17,583 nucleotides of DNA from Candidatus Saccharimonadota bacterium. GTDB lineage: Bacteria > Patescibacteriota > Saccharimonadia > Saccharimonadales > Saccharimonadaceae. The DNA lies in assembly GCA_905371595.1 (NCBI GenBank), contig CAJPLU010000017.1, forward strand, positions 1 through 17,583. The letters run 5' to 3'. Numbering within the stretch: position 1 is the first letter of the stretch; each line of letters begins with the position of its first letter. This document shows, in pieces, positions 6,236 through 12,313 of the stretch. A model generated the notes under the pieces. It was given only the letters and a program-made list of their open reading frames with translations, had not been told where the DNA came from and did not search any database. The position numbers and the translations under genes were made by a program.

Positions 6236-7285
6236 ATGGCAAAAAAACGTGTCAAAAACTTCGACATAAATAAGTTAATTAACACGGTAAAGATGCTTAC
6301 CGGCTGGATAATTACGCCAGTATTTATTATCGTAATATACTTATATAGCCCCCAGCTTGGACTATGGCTAATCAGTGACAAATCAGACATTTGGCTCAAC
6401 GAAACTGCAACAATGTTGCAAGACTTCCTAACCATCACGTTAAGCATAATCATTGAAGCTTTACCTTTTGTTATTCTCGGAATTATCATTTCATCTTTGA
6501 TTCGCCGCTTTTTGCCGCCAGCCAAACTCACTAAAGTCTTACCGCACAACCCATTTTGGCGACGATTTGTATTATCGCTAGCCGGACTAGCATTACCAGT
6601 CTGCGAATGTGGCAACGTACCAGTTGCTCGTAGCCTACTGGCTCGCGGCTTAAAGCCCGCCGACGTCGTCAGTTTTCTATTTGCCGCACCAATTCTCAAT
6701 CCTATCACCGTTATTGCAACAATGACCGCTTTCAGCTTTCAGCCATACATGGTTTGGTGGCGAATTATTTTTGCATTGATAATCGTCCAACTGACCGCCT
6801 TGATCGTCAGCTTCATGGACGAAAATAAAATCGTTCGCCCAGCTTTCAAAGAGTATTGCCGCGCGCACGAGCACAGCTCTAAGCTCAAGGAGATGCTTGG
6901 ATCCTCGCGCGACGAATTCTGGCAACTATTAACCATGCTAAGTATCGGCGCTATCATCGCTGCCGCCACTCAAGTTTTCATACCGCGCGCCATCATTAAC
7001 ACTGTCGGTAACGACATCATCTTATCAGTTATCGCCATGATTGGCTTGAGTTTCGTGGTCTCGATCTGTTCCAGTATCGATGCCTTTTTTGCGTTAGCCT
7101 ATGCCCGCAGTTTCACAGCAGGCTCGATTCTATCATTTCTATTAGCTGGTCCGATGATTGATATCAAGCTAATCGTATTGATGCGAACCACTTTCCGTTG
7201 GCGATTTATCGCTGTGGTGATGTTAATAATTTTCGCATTGTCGTTCGCGGCAGGTATAGGAGTAAACTTGCTTTATGCGGGCTAA
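6236..7285 (+). CDS. UPF0718 family permease (COG0701, YraQ-like)
   Basis: 349-residue polytopic membrane protein. The family signature LPVCECGNVPVARSLLARGL lies at about 120-139, with the paired cysteines Cys123 and Cys125, followed by FLFAAPILNPITV. About eight or nine hydrophobic segments are visible, with a second small-residue-rich half (SIDAFFALAYARSF, then LLAGPMIDIKL). Members of this family are predicted metal or metalloid permeases. They commonly pair with a DUF1980/TIGR03943 protein, as here, where the next gene overlaps by 11 nt. The substrate is unproven. The gene follows a TATAAT box directly. A 17-nt palindrome resembling a Fur-family operator occurs within its coding region at 6405-6421. 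Its position in a cluster with a Fur/Zur-type regulator and COG0523 GTPases supports metal transport. Confidence 0.88.
   Translation: MAKKRVKNFDINKLINTVKMLTGWIITPVFIIVIYLYSPQLGLWLISDKSDIWLNETATMLQDFLTITLSIIIEALPFVILGIIISSLIRRFLPPAKLTKVLPHNPFWRRFVLSLAGLALPVCECGNVPVARSLLARGLKPADVVSFLFAAPILNPITVIATMTAFSFQPYMVWWRIIFALIIVQLTALIVSFMDENKIVRPAFKEYCRAHEHSSKLKEMLGSSRDEFWQLLTMLSIGAIIAAATQVFIPRAIINTVGNDIILSVIAMIGLSFVVSICSSIDAFFALAYARSFTAGSILSFLLAGPMIDIKLIVLMRTTFRWRFIAVVMLIIFALSFAAGIGVNLLYAG
6405..6421. promoter_or_regulatory. Intragenic palindrome CTGCAACAATGTTGCAA
   Basis: The internal 15-mer TGCAACAATGTTGCA (6406-6420) is a perfect dyad around one central base, and recurs exactly at 8912-8926 and 11424-11438. 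It lies about 170 bp inside the permease gene. Similarity to the inverted repeat next to the Fur-family gene suggests a repressor site, but its coding position leaves the function open. Confidence 0.4.
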
Positions 7286-8009
7286 TTTGGCGAAGTCATT
7301 GGGCGGAGTTGCTGCCTGCGGATACGTTTTGTTGCTAGCTTGCCGCGGTCAGCTCGGTTTCTACATCCATCCGCGCTACCATCTTTTTGCTGCCATTTTG
7401 AGCACGATAGGTATCGTTTTCTTGGTTATTGATATAGTGTTGCAATTAAAGAGCGGAACACTAACCGCACACCACCGTTTCAAATTCTGCCATGTCAAGT
7501 TCGCCCCGTGTCTATCTGTTCTAATTTTACTAGCAGGCTATCTGCTGCCGCCAAAACCGTTATCACCGAGCAGCGTCACTCAAAGAGAAAATTCTATCGC
7601 CACCAGTCAAACAAACTATTGCAATATTCCTAAACCTCAGGAAGGCGAGACGAGTATATCGATCAACCGCTGGCGATCTGCTTTCAACTCCTGCCAAAAA
7701 CTATCGTATTTTGACAATACTAGCATAACGATAACTGGTTTCGTCTCGAGTGGCACGCTACAAAACTATGGCTACGATTATTTCGAACTGGCACGCTACG
7801 TTATCAGCTGCTGCGCCGCCGATAGCATACCTATGAAAATCTTAGTAGAAAAAACTCCTGCCAATAGCTACCGCGATGGCACTTGGTTAACCGTCAAAGG
7901 GAAGTTGATGCAAAAAATAATTAACGGCAAAGCTGAATACGTCATCACCGAGTCTACCGCTACCGCGATACCGCAACCAGAAGACCCTTACGAATTATTT
8001 GGTTTATAA
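7275..8009 (+). CDS. DUF1980/TIGR03943 family permease partner
   Basis: 244 residues. The N-terminal third is hydrophobic with about three membrane segments (about 10-24, 38-57, 76-92). A soluble, presumably extracytoplasmic C-terminal domain follows. It carries the family pattern: ITGFVSS, then FELARYVISCCAADSIPMKILVE with the Cys-Cys pair, then GTWLTVKGKL, then a proline-rich ending. Proteins of this kind (COG3689, YcgQ-like) are encoded beside UPF0718 permeases and are thought to form a unit with them. The start overlaps the permease stop by 11 nt, indicating translational coupling. The 3' end overlaps the convergent gene at 7988-8521 by 22 nt. The substrate is unknown; metal involvement is inferred from the neighbourhood. 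Confidence 0.85.
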   Translation: MRANLAKSLGGVAACGYVLLLACRGQLGFYIHPRYHLFAAILSTIGIVFLVIDIVLQLKSGTLTAHHRFKFCHVKFAPCLSVLILLAGYLLPPKPLSPSSVTQRENSIATSQTNYCNIPKPQEGETSISINRWRSAFNSCQKLSYFDNTSITITGFVSSGTLQNYGYDYFELARYVISCCAADSIPMKILVEKTPANSYRDGTWLTVKGKLMQKIINGKAEYVITESTATAIPQPEDPYELFGL

Positions 8010-8521
8010 TCTTGCCACTTTTTAGTAGCGCCATCTTCCTGATAATATTCATGCGCGCGCCAGTTAGATAAGAAGTTTTTATCGCGCTCGATTTCACTTA
8101 GTAGCGGAAAAATCTCACTGAGCAGCATTTCGTCGGGGTATTGTTCGCTGTCCGTCAGGGGACGTTGCCCGTTACTGCACAAATGTGCATTAAGAAATAT
8201 AAAGCGCTTAGTGCAAATATAGCCCAGCTTTGAACAGTGCAAGCGAAAATCGTGCATCGTTCGAATCGGCTGCGCCTCGTCCTGATAGGCCTCAAATTTA
8301 TACATCACCCAAATCAATGGCGTATCAAACGTCATGGTGTCAGATAGTTGCTGCTGGTCTCGCCGCAAAATATCAAGTTCAGTCTGTACTTGTTCAATAT
8401 CGTTATTCTTCAGTTTCGCCAATGCCAAACGGCGCTCCGCAGCAGCAATCTTTGCTGTCAAAGTCTTATACTCATCATACATATCAAGCAGCTTATCAAC
8501 CGCCACTCTCGCGCTGTCCAT
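7988..8521 (-). CDS. Hypothetical protein with coiled coil and Cys/His-rich segment, third gene of the metallophore operon
   Basis: 177 residues from ATG 8521, or 178 from an adjoining GTG at 8524; not recognised. Residues about 5-65 are charged and heptad-like (LLDMYDEYKTLTAKIAAAERR onward), a likely coiled coil. A central segment holds His and Cys at short spacing (HDFRLHCSKLGYIC, then NAHLC), which could bind a metal, but no known motif is matched. There are no membrane segments. The start overlaps the stop of the upstream COG0523 gene by one base (TGATG) and follows AAGGAG by a few nucleotides, so it is translated in the same operon as the GTPase and the nicotianamine synthase-like enzyme. 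It could be a client or partner of the GTPase; that is inference from position only. Confidence 0.75.
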   Translation of the reverse strand: MDSARVAVDKLLDMYDEYKTLTAKIAAAERRLALAKLKNNDIEQVQTELDILRRDQQQLSDTMTFDTPLIWVMYKFEAYQDEAQPIRTMHDFRLHCSKLGYICTKRFIFLNAHLCSNGQRPLTDSEQYPDEMLLSEIFPLLSEIERDKNFLSNWRAHEYYQEDGATKKWQDYKPNNS

Positions 8522-9420
8522 CACCCCAACTCCTTCATAATTACTGCGCGCGTAATCTCACGCGCCCGCTCGCCAATGACAACTAATTTTAATGACTCGT
8601 CAATGGCACCGCGCGTGACCCGCATTTGCTGCGGCGTTGCTTCGATGTGGTATATTTCGTTACCGTCAGCGACCGCGCCTTTCATGCGCCGCAAAGCATA
8701 TTTGTCCCGCAAACTAGCCCAGATCTTCTTAATATTCTCAGAGCTAATAGCCAAGCCAGACACATCAATCACGCTATAATTTAAGACATTCTCAGCCGCG
8801 TTTTCCGCAGGCTCGTGCAGTAGCAAATAATCCAAAATACGCGACTCGCTAGCAAGCTGCGCCAAATCAAACTTACCGTGATCCATATTCACAACGTTGG
8901 TTAACCCTTGTTGCAACAATGTTGCAATTAGCTGCTGACGGTCTTTTTCAGTCAGCAAATCCAACTTACTAACCAATACCACATCCGCTGCCTGAGCTTC
9001 CGCCAGCAACGCCTCCACCAAGCCGTCAGCCTTGACTTCAGCTCCATCCACAACATACAACGATTGCTTCAAATCATACTGCTCAAAGATATCGCCAGCC
9101 AGCAATTTCTCGACCACCCGCAAAGTGTTAGCGACGCCAGTCGATTCAATGATCACTGATGCTTTTCCGCTTATTGCAAAATTGTGCAAAATATCAATCA
9201 ACTCTTCGCCACTACTGCAGCAGATACACTCGCCAGCAATTGTTGCCACCTCATCAACGCGTTGCGCCAATGTGCAACTGTCAATACTTTCCGACGCAAA
9301 CTCATTCTCAATCACTCGCGCACCAGCAAACTCAGGCTGCTGCACCAAAAAATCAACCAGCGTCGTTTTGCCAGCACCCAGCGCACCATTCACCAAATAT
9401 AATGCAATCTTATCATTCAT
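8521..9420 (-). CDS. COG0523 (CobW/ZNG-type) G3E GTPase, paralogue 2
   Basis: 299-residue G3E GTPase, paralogous to the one at 3385-4353. Walker A is GALGAGKT (12-19). The switch region IENEFASESID, the CICC metal-binding motif (65-68), IESTGVA (about 91-97) and SKLD (151-154) follow in order. The C-terminal part has the same RRMKG and IEATPQQ segments as paralogue 1. The true start is the ATG at 9420, which places Walker A near the N-terminus as usual. A longer frame extending upstream has no family similarity and overlaps the preceding gene. The ATG is one base after the stop of the nicotianamine synthase-like gene (TAATATG), so the two are translationally coupled. Being in a probable Fur/Zur-controlled operon fits a COG0523 protein serving metal limitation. 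Confidence 0.88.
   Translation of the reverse strand: MNDKIALYLVNGALGAGKTTLVDFLVQQPEFAGARVIENEFASESIDSCTLAQRVDEVATIAGECICCSSGEELIDILHNFAISGKASVIIESTGVANTLRVVEKLLAGDIFEQYDLKQSLYVVDGAEVKADGLVEALLAEAQAADVVLVSKLDLLTEKDRQQLIATLLQQGLTNVVNMDHGKFDLAQLASESRILDYLLLHEPAENAAENVLNYSVIDVSGLAISSENIKKIWASLRDKYALRRMKGAVADGNEIYHIEATPQQMRVTRGAIDESLKLVVIGERAREITRAVIMKELG
8911..8927. promoter_or_regulatory. Intragenic palindrome TTGCAACAATGTTGCAA
   Basis: A perfect 8-1-8 dyad inside the second COG0523 gene. Its central 15-mer is identical to those at 6406-6420 and 11424-11438. Its half-site TTGCAA is the core of the inverted repeat between the Fur-family gene and the metallophore operon (10218-10240). It could be an internal operator or roadblock site, or a sequence with another chromosomal role. 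Confidence 0.45.
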
Positions 9421-9421
9421 A

Positions 9422-10189
9422 TTAGCCTTTCTTATACACATATACTGAGTTAATGATATCGTCGTCAGGATTATACTCGACCAGCAGCTGCACGCGCTGC
9501 AAACTATTCGGGTCAAACGCTGGATATAACAACGTTTTCGCGCCATGCGCACCGCGCACAATAATCCGCCCGCCAGGCAGGAGCGCTGGCAAAATATTAT
9601 CAATAATTTGCTGTTTGGCTTCAACCGAATCGCCCGCCAGCCCAGCCACATAAATCACGTCGTAAGCACTGCCTGGCAAAGCCACCGCCGCTCCGTCCGC
9701 CACCAAGCACTCACCAACCGGCCAAGCAATCGCCCGTGCCAGTTCGCGCGACTGCACCAAAGCGGCCGGCGCCACGTCCACCAAATCGACCACCGCGCCC
9801 GTCTGATGCCACAAACACCAAGCGGTCAAAGGCAGGGGACCACTGCCAATCATCGCCATGCGGCTACCATTGCTCAATACCAAACCCGACCCGCCCAGCA
9901 AGCCAACTTCACGCCGCACTAGCTCGCGGTAATTGTCAATATACCAAAACTTTTCTAGCTCTTGCTGCGGACGGGCTGAGCTGGCAATTCGCCGCGACCA
10001 ATACATTTCCATCTCTGATTCTGACAGGGAACAACGGCGCTGCACCTCGCGGCACACCTCGTCATTACACCACTTCGGTAATTTTGTCGCCTGCACAGCT
10101 GCCGCCACCAAGCCAGAAAAAGCCGCATTGACGTCTGGCGATGGCGTAAAATCGTGCAAATTCATCACTGTTTTAATTGCTATATCCAT
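9422..10189 (-). CDS. Nicotianamine synthase-like enzyme (NAS/CntL family)
   Basis: 255 residues. Nicotianamine synthases use S-adenosylmethionine as aminobutyrate donor to build metal-chelating nicotianamine-type molecules. Features shared with plant and archaeal enzymes as I recall them: an N-terminal helical part ending in FWYIDNYRELVRREVGLL (about 81-98), the SAM-binding loop MIGSGPLPLT (113-122), a Rossmann-like region with DVIYVAGLAG (about 177-186), the segment VRGAHGAKTLLYP (211-223), and the family-typical end YNPDDDIINSVYV (239-251). Length fits the shorter microbial forms. ATG 10189 is used; an in-frame TGA at 10198-10196 excludes an earlier start, and ATG 10165 is a possible later one. 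It heads a three-gene operon divergent from a Fur/Zur-type regulator. No opine dehydrogenase (CntM-like) gene is visible, so the product may be nicotianamine-like rather than an opine. Confidence 0.88.
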   Translation of the reverse strand: MDIAIKTVMNLHDFTPSPDVNAAFSGLVAAAVQATKLPKWCNDEVCREVQRRCSLSESEMEMYWSRRIASSARPQQELEKFWYIDNYRELVRREVGLLGGSGLVLSNGSRMAMIGSGPLPLTAWCLWHQTGAVVDLVDVAPAALVQSRELARAIAWPVGECLVADGAAVALPGSAYDVIYVAGLAGDSVEAKQQIIDNILPALLPGGRIIVRGAHGAKTLLYPAFDPNSLQRVQLLVEYNPDDDIINSVYVYKKG

Positions 10190-10199
10190 AGCTTTTCAT
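10173..10199 (-). CDS. Possible 8-codon leader peptide before the nicotianamine synthase-like gene
   Basis: A purine-rich GGAGGG (10214-10209) sits 9 nt before ATG 10199, which opens the reading frame MKSYGYSN ending in TAA at 10175-10173. The same GGAGGG is 19 nt from the ATG at 10189, too far for normal use. The mini-frame overlaps the start of the synthase and ends 7 nt before its alternative start at 10165, so coupling is possible. It is equally possible that the synthase is leaderless from 10189 and that this is chance. Confidence 0.25.
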   Translation of the reverse strand: MKSYGYSN

Positions 10200-10217
10200 A
10201 ATGCCAAACCCTCCGAA

Positions 10218-10240
10218 TTATTGCAAATTTGTTGCAATAA
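10218..10240. promoter_or_regulatory. Probable Fur/Zur-family operator
   Basis: A perfect inverted repeat, TTATTGCAA - 5 nt - TTGCAATAA, lies between the divergent Fur-family and nicotianamine synthase-like genes. Relative to the regulator promoter (TATACT at 10245-10250) it covers the -35 region, and it covers the corresponding region for the divergent operon. Size, symmetry and place are those of a Fur-family operator able to repress both directions, so autoregulation is expected. The binding protein is inferred to be the adjacent regulator. Confidence 0.7.
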
Positions 10241-10244
10241 GTTG

Positions 10245-10250
10245 TATACT
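10245..10250 (+). promoter_or_regulatory. -10 box of the Fur-family gene
   Basis: TATACT ends 9 nt before the ATG at 10260. A TTGCAA (10221-10226) inside the operator stands in the -35 position with 18-nt spacing. Binding at the dyad would therefore block RNA polymerase. Confidence 0.55.
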
Positions 10251-10259
10251 TGCAATATC

Positions 10260-10730
10260 ATGACCCTCGACGATCTATTCAAACAGCACAACCTGCGCCT
10301 AACCAAACCGCGCCAACAAGTTTTCGACGCATTGCAAAAATCCGATGTTCCGCTGACTATCAGCGACATTGCAAAAAAGTGCAAGAATATTAATCGCACT
10401 AGCGTTTACCGCGCCTTGGTGGCGTTCAACGATCTCAAGATTATTAGCATCGTCCACGTCGGCTGGAAGAACTATTACGAGTTAGCCGAGCCATTCATTC
10501 CGCACCATCATCATTTATATTGCATCCGCTGTCAAAACGCTACACCAATCCAAACCCCAGAACTAGAACAGCTCATCAGCTACCTCAGCAGAAAGTACAG
10601 CTTTTCAGTCATTGATCACCATTTTGAGCTTGAGGGCATTTGCCAAAAATGCCGGCAAGAACAGCAGCTAGCTAAAAGCATTAGTGCTAGCAAAAACAAG
10701 CCAAAACCAGAATCAAAATCAAAAAAGTAA
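10260..10730 (+). CDS. Fur-family metalloregulator, probably Zur-like
   Basis: 156-residue transcription regulator. The N-terminal winged helix (1 to about 78) includes LTKPRQQVFDAL and the recognition-helix region NRTSVYRALVAFNDLKII. The C-terminal dimerisation and metal domain carries HHHHLYCIRC (82-91), His120-His121 and GICQKC (126-131). Cys88, Cys91, Cys128 and Cys131 form the two CxxC pairs of the structural zinc site found in many Fur and Zur proteins. A Ser/Lys-rich tail (about 140-156) is an extra. ATG 10260 is chosen because it follows a promoter and gives the normal family length; the frame is open upstream but has no homology. The neighbours (nicotianamine synthase-like enzyme, COG0523 GTPases, UPF0718 permease) favour Zur over Fur or PerR, but the sensed metal cannot be proven from sequence. 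Confidence 0.9.
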   Translation: MTLDDLFKQHNLRLTKPRQQVFDALQKSDVPLTISDIAKKCKNINRTSVYRALVAFNDLKIISIVHVGWKNYYELAEPFIPHHHHLYCIRCQNATPIQTPELEQLISYLSRKYSFSVIDHHFELEGICQKCRQEQQLAKSISASKNKPKPESKSKK

Positions 10731-10732
10731 CC

Positions 10733-11728
10733 CTAATCGCCGATCATCGTCAGCAGCGTCTCGCGCTCGCGAATCAGCTCGCGGTAGCGTTTGAGCAAGC
10801 TCATAATATCGTTGCGCTGCTCATTAGTGAGATCAAATACCGCCAACAACACTCCGTCAATTTCTTTGGCAGCTTTTTGCGTGTCCGACAGATTAGCCAA
10901 TCCCGGCACGGTAGCCAGATATTCCGCACGAAGATCCTCGGTCTTTTTCTCGTAGAGAGCTAGTCGTTTGGCTGGACTATTAGCTGACTTTTTACCGAGA
11001 CGCGCCAACGCTTTTTCATACTCTTGCCGCGCCGCCAACACCGACACATAATCAATTTTCAAGCCAAATAACCGCGCCACCAAGCCATTTTGCGCTTGTT
11101 CAATCTCGGCAGTAGCACCATCGATTTCGTTCAAACGCCGCCGCGCTTGGCGCGTCATCCGGCGAATCTGATGGCGTTCAACTTTCGACTGAAATGAACG
11201 CTTAATCAATCGCGCCTGCGGATCACGGATTGTCATACCGAATTCCTCGGCAACCGCACGGTAGAGCAAATAATCTACGTAAATTTCAACCTGCTGCGAA
11301 CAAACTTCTGCCGGCTGATTAACAAACTCTAGCGCCAAACGATGCAGTTTCTTTTCGCCTTCTGCATAATGTTGCAGCGCAAAGCGTACTCGCTCAACCG
11401 CTTGGCTTTGCTGCGACACATATTGCAACAATGTTGCAGTTTGCTCATCATCTGTCAAGAAATTGTCGCTCATCGCCTTAATCAGCGTTTTCTGCTGCGG
11501 CGCGCTTTCGATTTTACGCAGCCGCGGTAAGCAATCATCACGCCAAGACAAGAAAAATTCCAGCGCCATCGGCACGCTGCGATCAAAGCGCCGCGCCATC
11601 CGCCGCAGCGAGCGCGGGCAAGCCGCATAGACGGCCGCCGCTTGCTGCCGGAACTGTAGCGGACGCACCTCTGCTAGCTTAAGCAAACGATTGTATCGCG
11701 CTGGGAATACTTTATCGATATCATTCAT
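10733..11728 (-). CDS. Hypothetical alpha-helical protein, second gene of a two-gene operon
   Basis: 331 residues, not recognised. It is rich in Arg, Gln, Glu and Leu, predicted almost wholly helical, with likely coiled-coil stretches in the middle (about 185-215) and at the C-terminus (about 285-325). There is no signal peptide, membrane segment or Cys cluster. A basic segment, KVERHQIRRMTRQARRR, might bind nucleic acid or a membrane surface. The start overlaps the stop of the upstream 168-residue gene by 8 nt, showing coupling. The stop is 2 nt from the convergent Fur-family gene, with no terminator between. The 15-base palindrome found in the permease and COG0523 genes recurs inside it at 11423-11439. 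It is probably a lineage-specific cytoplasmic protein. Confidence 0.75.
   Translation of the reverse strand: MNDIDKVFPARYNRLLKLAEVRPLQFRQQAAAVYAACPRSLRRMARRFDRSVPMALEFFLSWRDDCLPRLRKIESAPQQKTLIKAMSDNFLTDDEQTATLLQYVSQQSQAVERVRFALQHYAEGEKKLHRLALEFVNQPAEVCSQQVEIYVDYLLYRAVAEEFGMTIRDPQARLIKRSFQSKVERHQIRRMTRQARRRLNEIDGATAEIEQAQNGLVARLFGLKIDYVSVLAARQEYEKALARLGKKSANSPAKRLALYEKKTEDLRAEYLATVPGLANLSDTQKAAKEIDGVLLAVFDLTNEQRNDIMSLLKRYRELIRERETLLTMIGD
11423..11439. promoter_or_regulatory. Intragenic palindrome TTGCAACAATGTTGCAG
   Basis: It contains the third exact copy of the TGCAACAATGTTGCA 15-mer (11424-11438), here within the 331-residue hypothetical gene and about 1.2 kb from the Fur-family operator. 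No promoter is evident beside it. Confidence 0.4.
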
Positions 11729-12227
11729 AGCGTACCTGAACCTTTCTAAATGAATAATTTAATAATTTCTGCCACGACGCACCACGTTGATTAAAGCGCC
11801 GGATCTCACCGTCGACCGATGCTACCTTGACCAGGGCTGGGCTGTACGGTACTTTACGGCTATACATCCACACATCATCGTAATTCCAGCGGCGTAGCGA
11901 CGGATAAACCCTTTTCAAAAGCTCCACGCCATTGCGATAAAAATACTGCGGGTCGGCTTCTGGCGGCAAGAACTTCTCGGCCGTTAAACCCATATTCTTG
12001 ACGATACGGCGCACATCCTCCAGCGTCTGCTCGGCACCATTCTCGGCAATCAGCAGAGCATACACGCTGCCGCGGCTGCGAAAGATCACTGCGTATGAAT
12101 CGCGTCCCGTCTCGATATCGTCAAACAAAAATTCATCGACTGGCATCTCGACATGAAACACTCGCGGAATCAGTTTTTGGCACTCCTCGCGGCGCATCTG
12201 ATCGTAGTTAAAGTCGTTAGCGGTCAT
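11721..12227 (-). CDS. Hypothetical protein, first gene of a two-gene operon
   Basis: 168 residues, not recognised. It appears to be a compact cytoplasmic alpha/beta protein: acidic N-terminal region, a strand-rich middle (SYAVIFRSRGSVYALLIAENG), a helix (LEDVRRIVKNMGL) and a Trp/Tyr-rich second half with WNYDDVWMYSRKVPYSPALVKVAS. There is no membrane segment or catalytic motif that I can name. The start follows a canonical leaderless promoter (TTGACT - 17 nt - TATAAT - 6 nt - ATG). Its stop lies inside the start of the downstream 331-residue gene, so the two proteins probably act together or as a complex. A structured RNA with its own terminator ends just upstream. Confidence 0.78.
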   Translation of the reverse strand: MTANDFNYDQMRREECQKLIPRVFHVEMPVDEFLFDDIETGRDSYAVIFRSRGSVYALLIAENGAEQTLEDVRRIVKNMGLTAEKFLPPEADPQYFYRNGVELLKRVYPSLRRWNYDDVWMYSRKVPYSPALVKVASVDGEIRRFNQRGASWQKLLNYSFRKVQVRYE

Positions 12228-12233
12228 ACTTCC

Positions 12234-12262
12234 ATTATACTATTTTTATGACGAAAAGTCAA
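12234..12262 (-). promoter_or_regulatory. Canonical leaderless promoter of the 168-residue gene
   Basis: On the - strand TTGACT (12262-12257), 17 nt, TATAAT (12239-12234), then 6 nt to the ATG at 12227. This is the clearest leaderless promoter in the window and supports the same reading at genes with a weaker -35. Confidence 0.75.
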
Positions 12263-12276
12263 TATTATTAGATAAC

Positions 12277-12313
12277 AAAAAAGCGCTAGGTAAGGGTGGG
12301 CATCACCTAGCGC
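12277..12313 (-). terminator. Intrinsic terminator of the structured RNA
   Basis: On the - strand GCGCTAGGT pairs perfectly with ACCTAGCGC (9 bp) and is followed by six T. The 13-nt loop contains CCCACCC (12300-12294), which is complementary to GGGTGGG upstream at 12335-12329. Confidence 0.85.

Noticed and set aside
9173..9188. TTGCAAAATTGTGCAA as another operator
   Set aside because: It is an imperfect dyad within the second COG0523 coding region and does not share the CAACAATGTTG core; chance is likely in this AT-rich stretch.
9462..9468. A second hammerhead-like CTGACGA core on the - strand
   Set aside because: No stem II can form before a GAAA and no flanking stems I or III are present. 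The bases encode the conserved C-terminus of the nicotianamine synthase-like protein.
9421..9651. N-terminal extension of the second COG0523 GTPase upstream of 9420
   Set aside because: It would overlap the nicotianamine synthase-like gene in another frame, shows no family similarity, and would place Walker A abnormally far inside.
9933..10259. Upstream extension of the Fur-family frame
   Set aside because: It runs antisense through the nicotianamine synthase-like gene and across the operator and promoter; the family-length protein starts at 10260.
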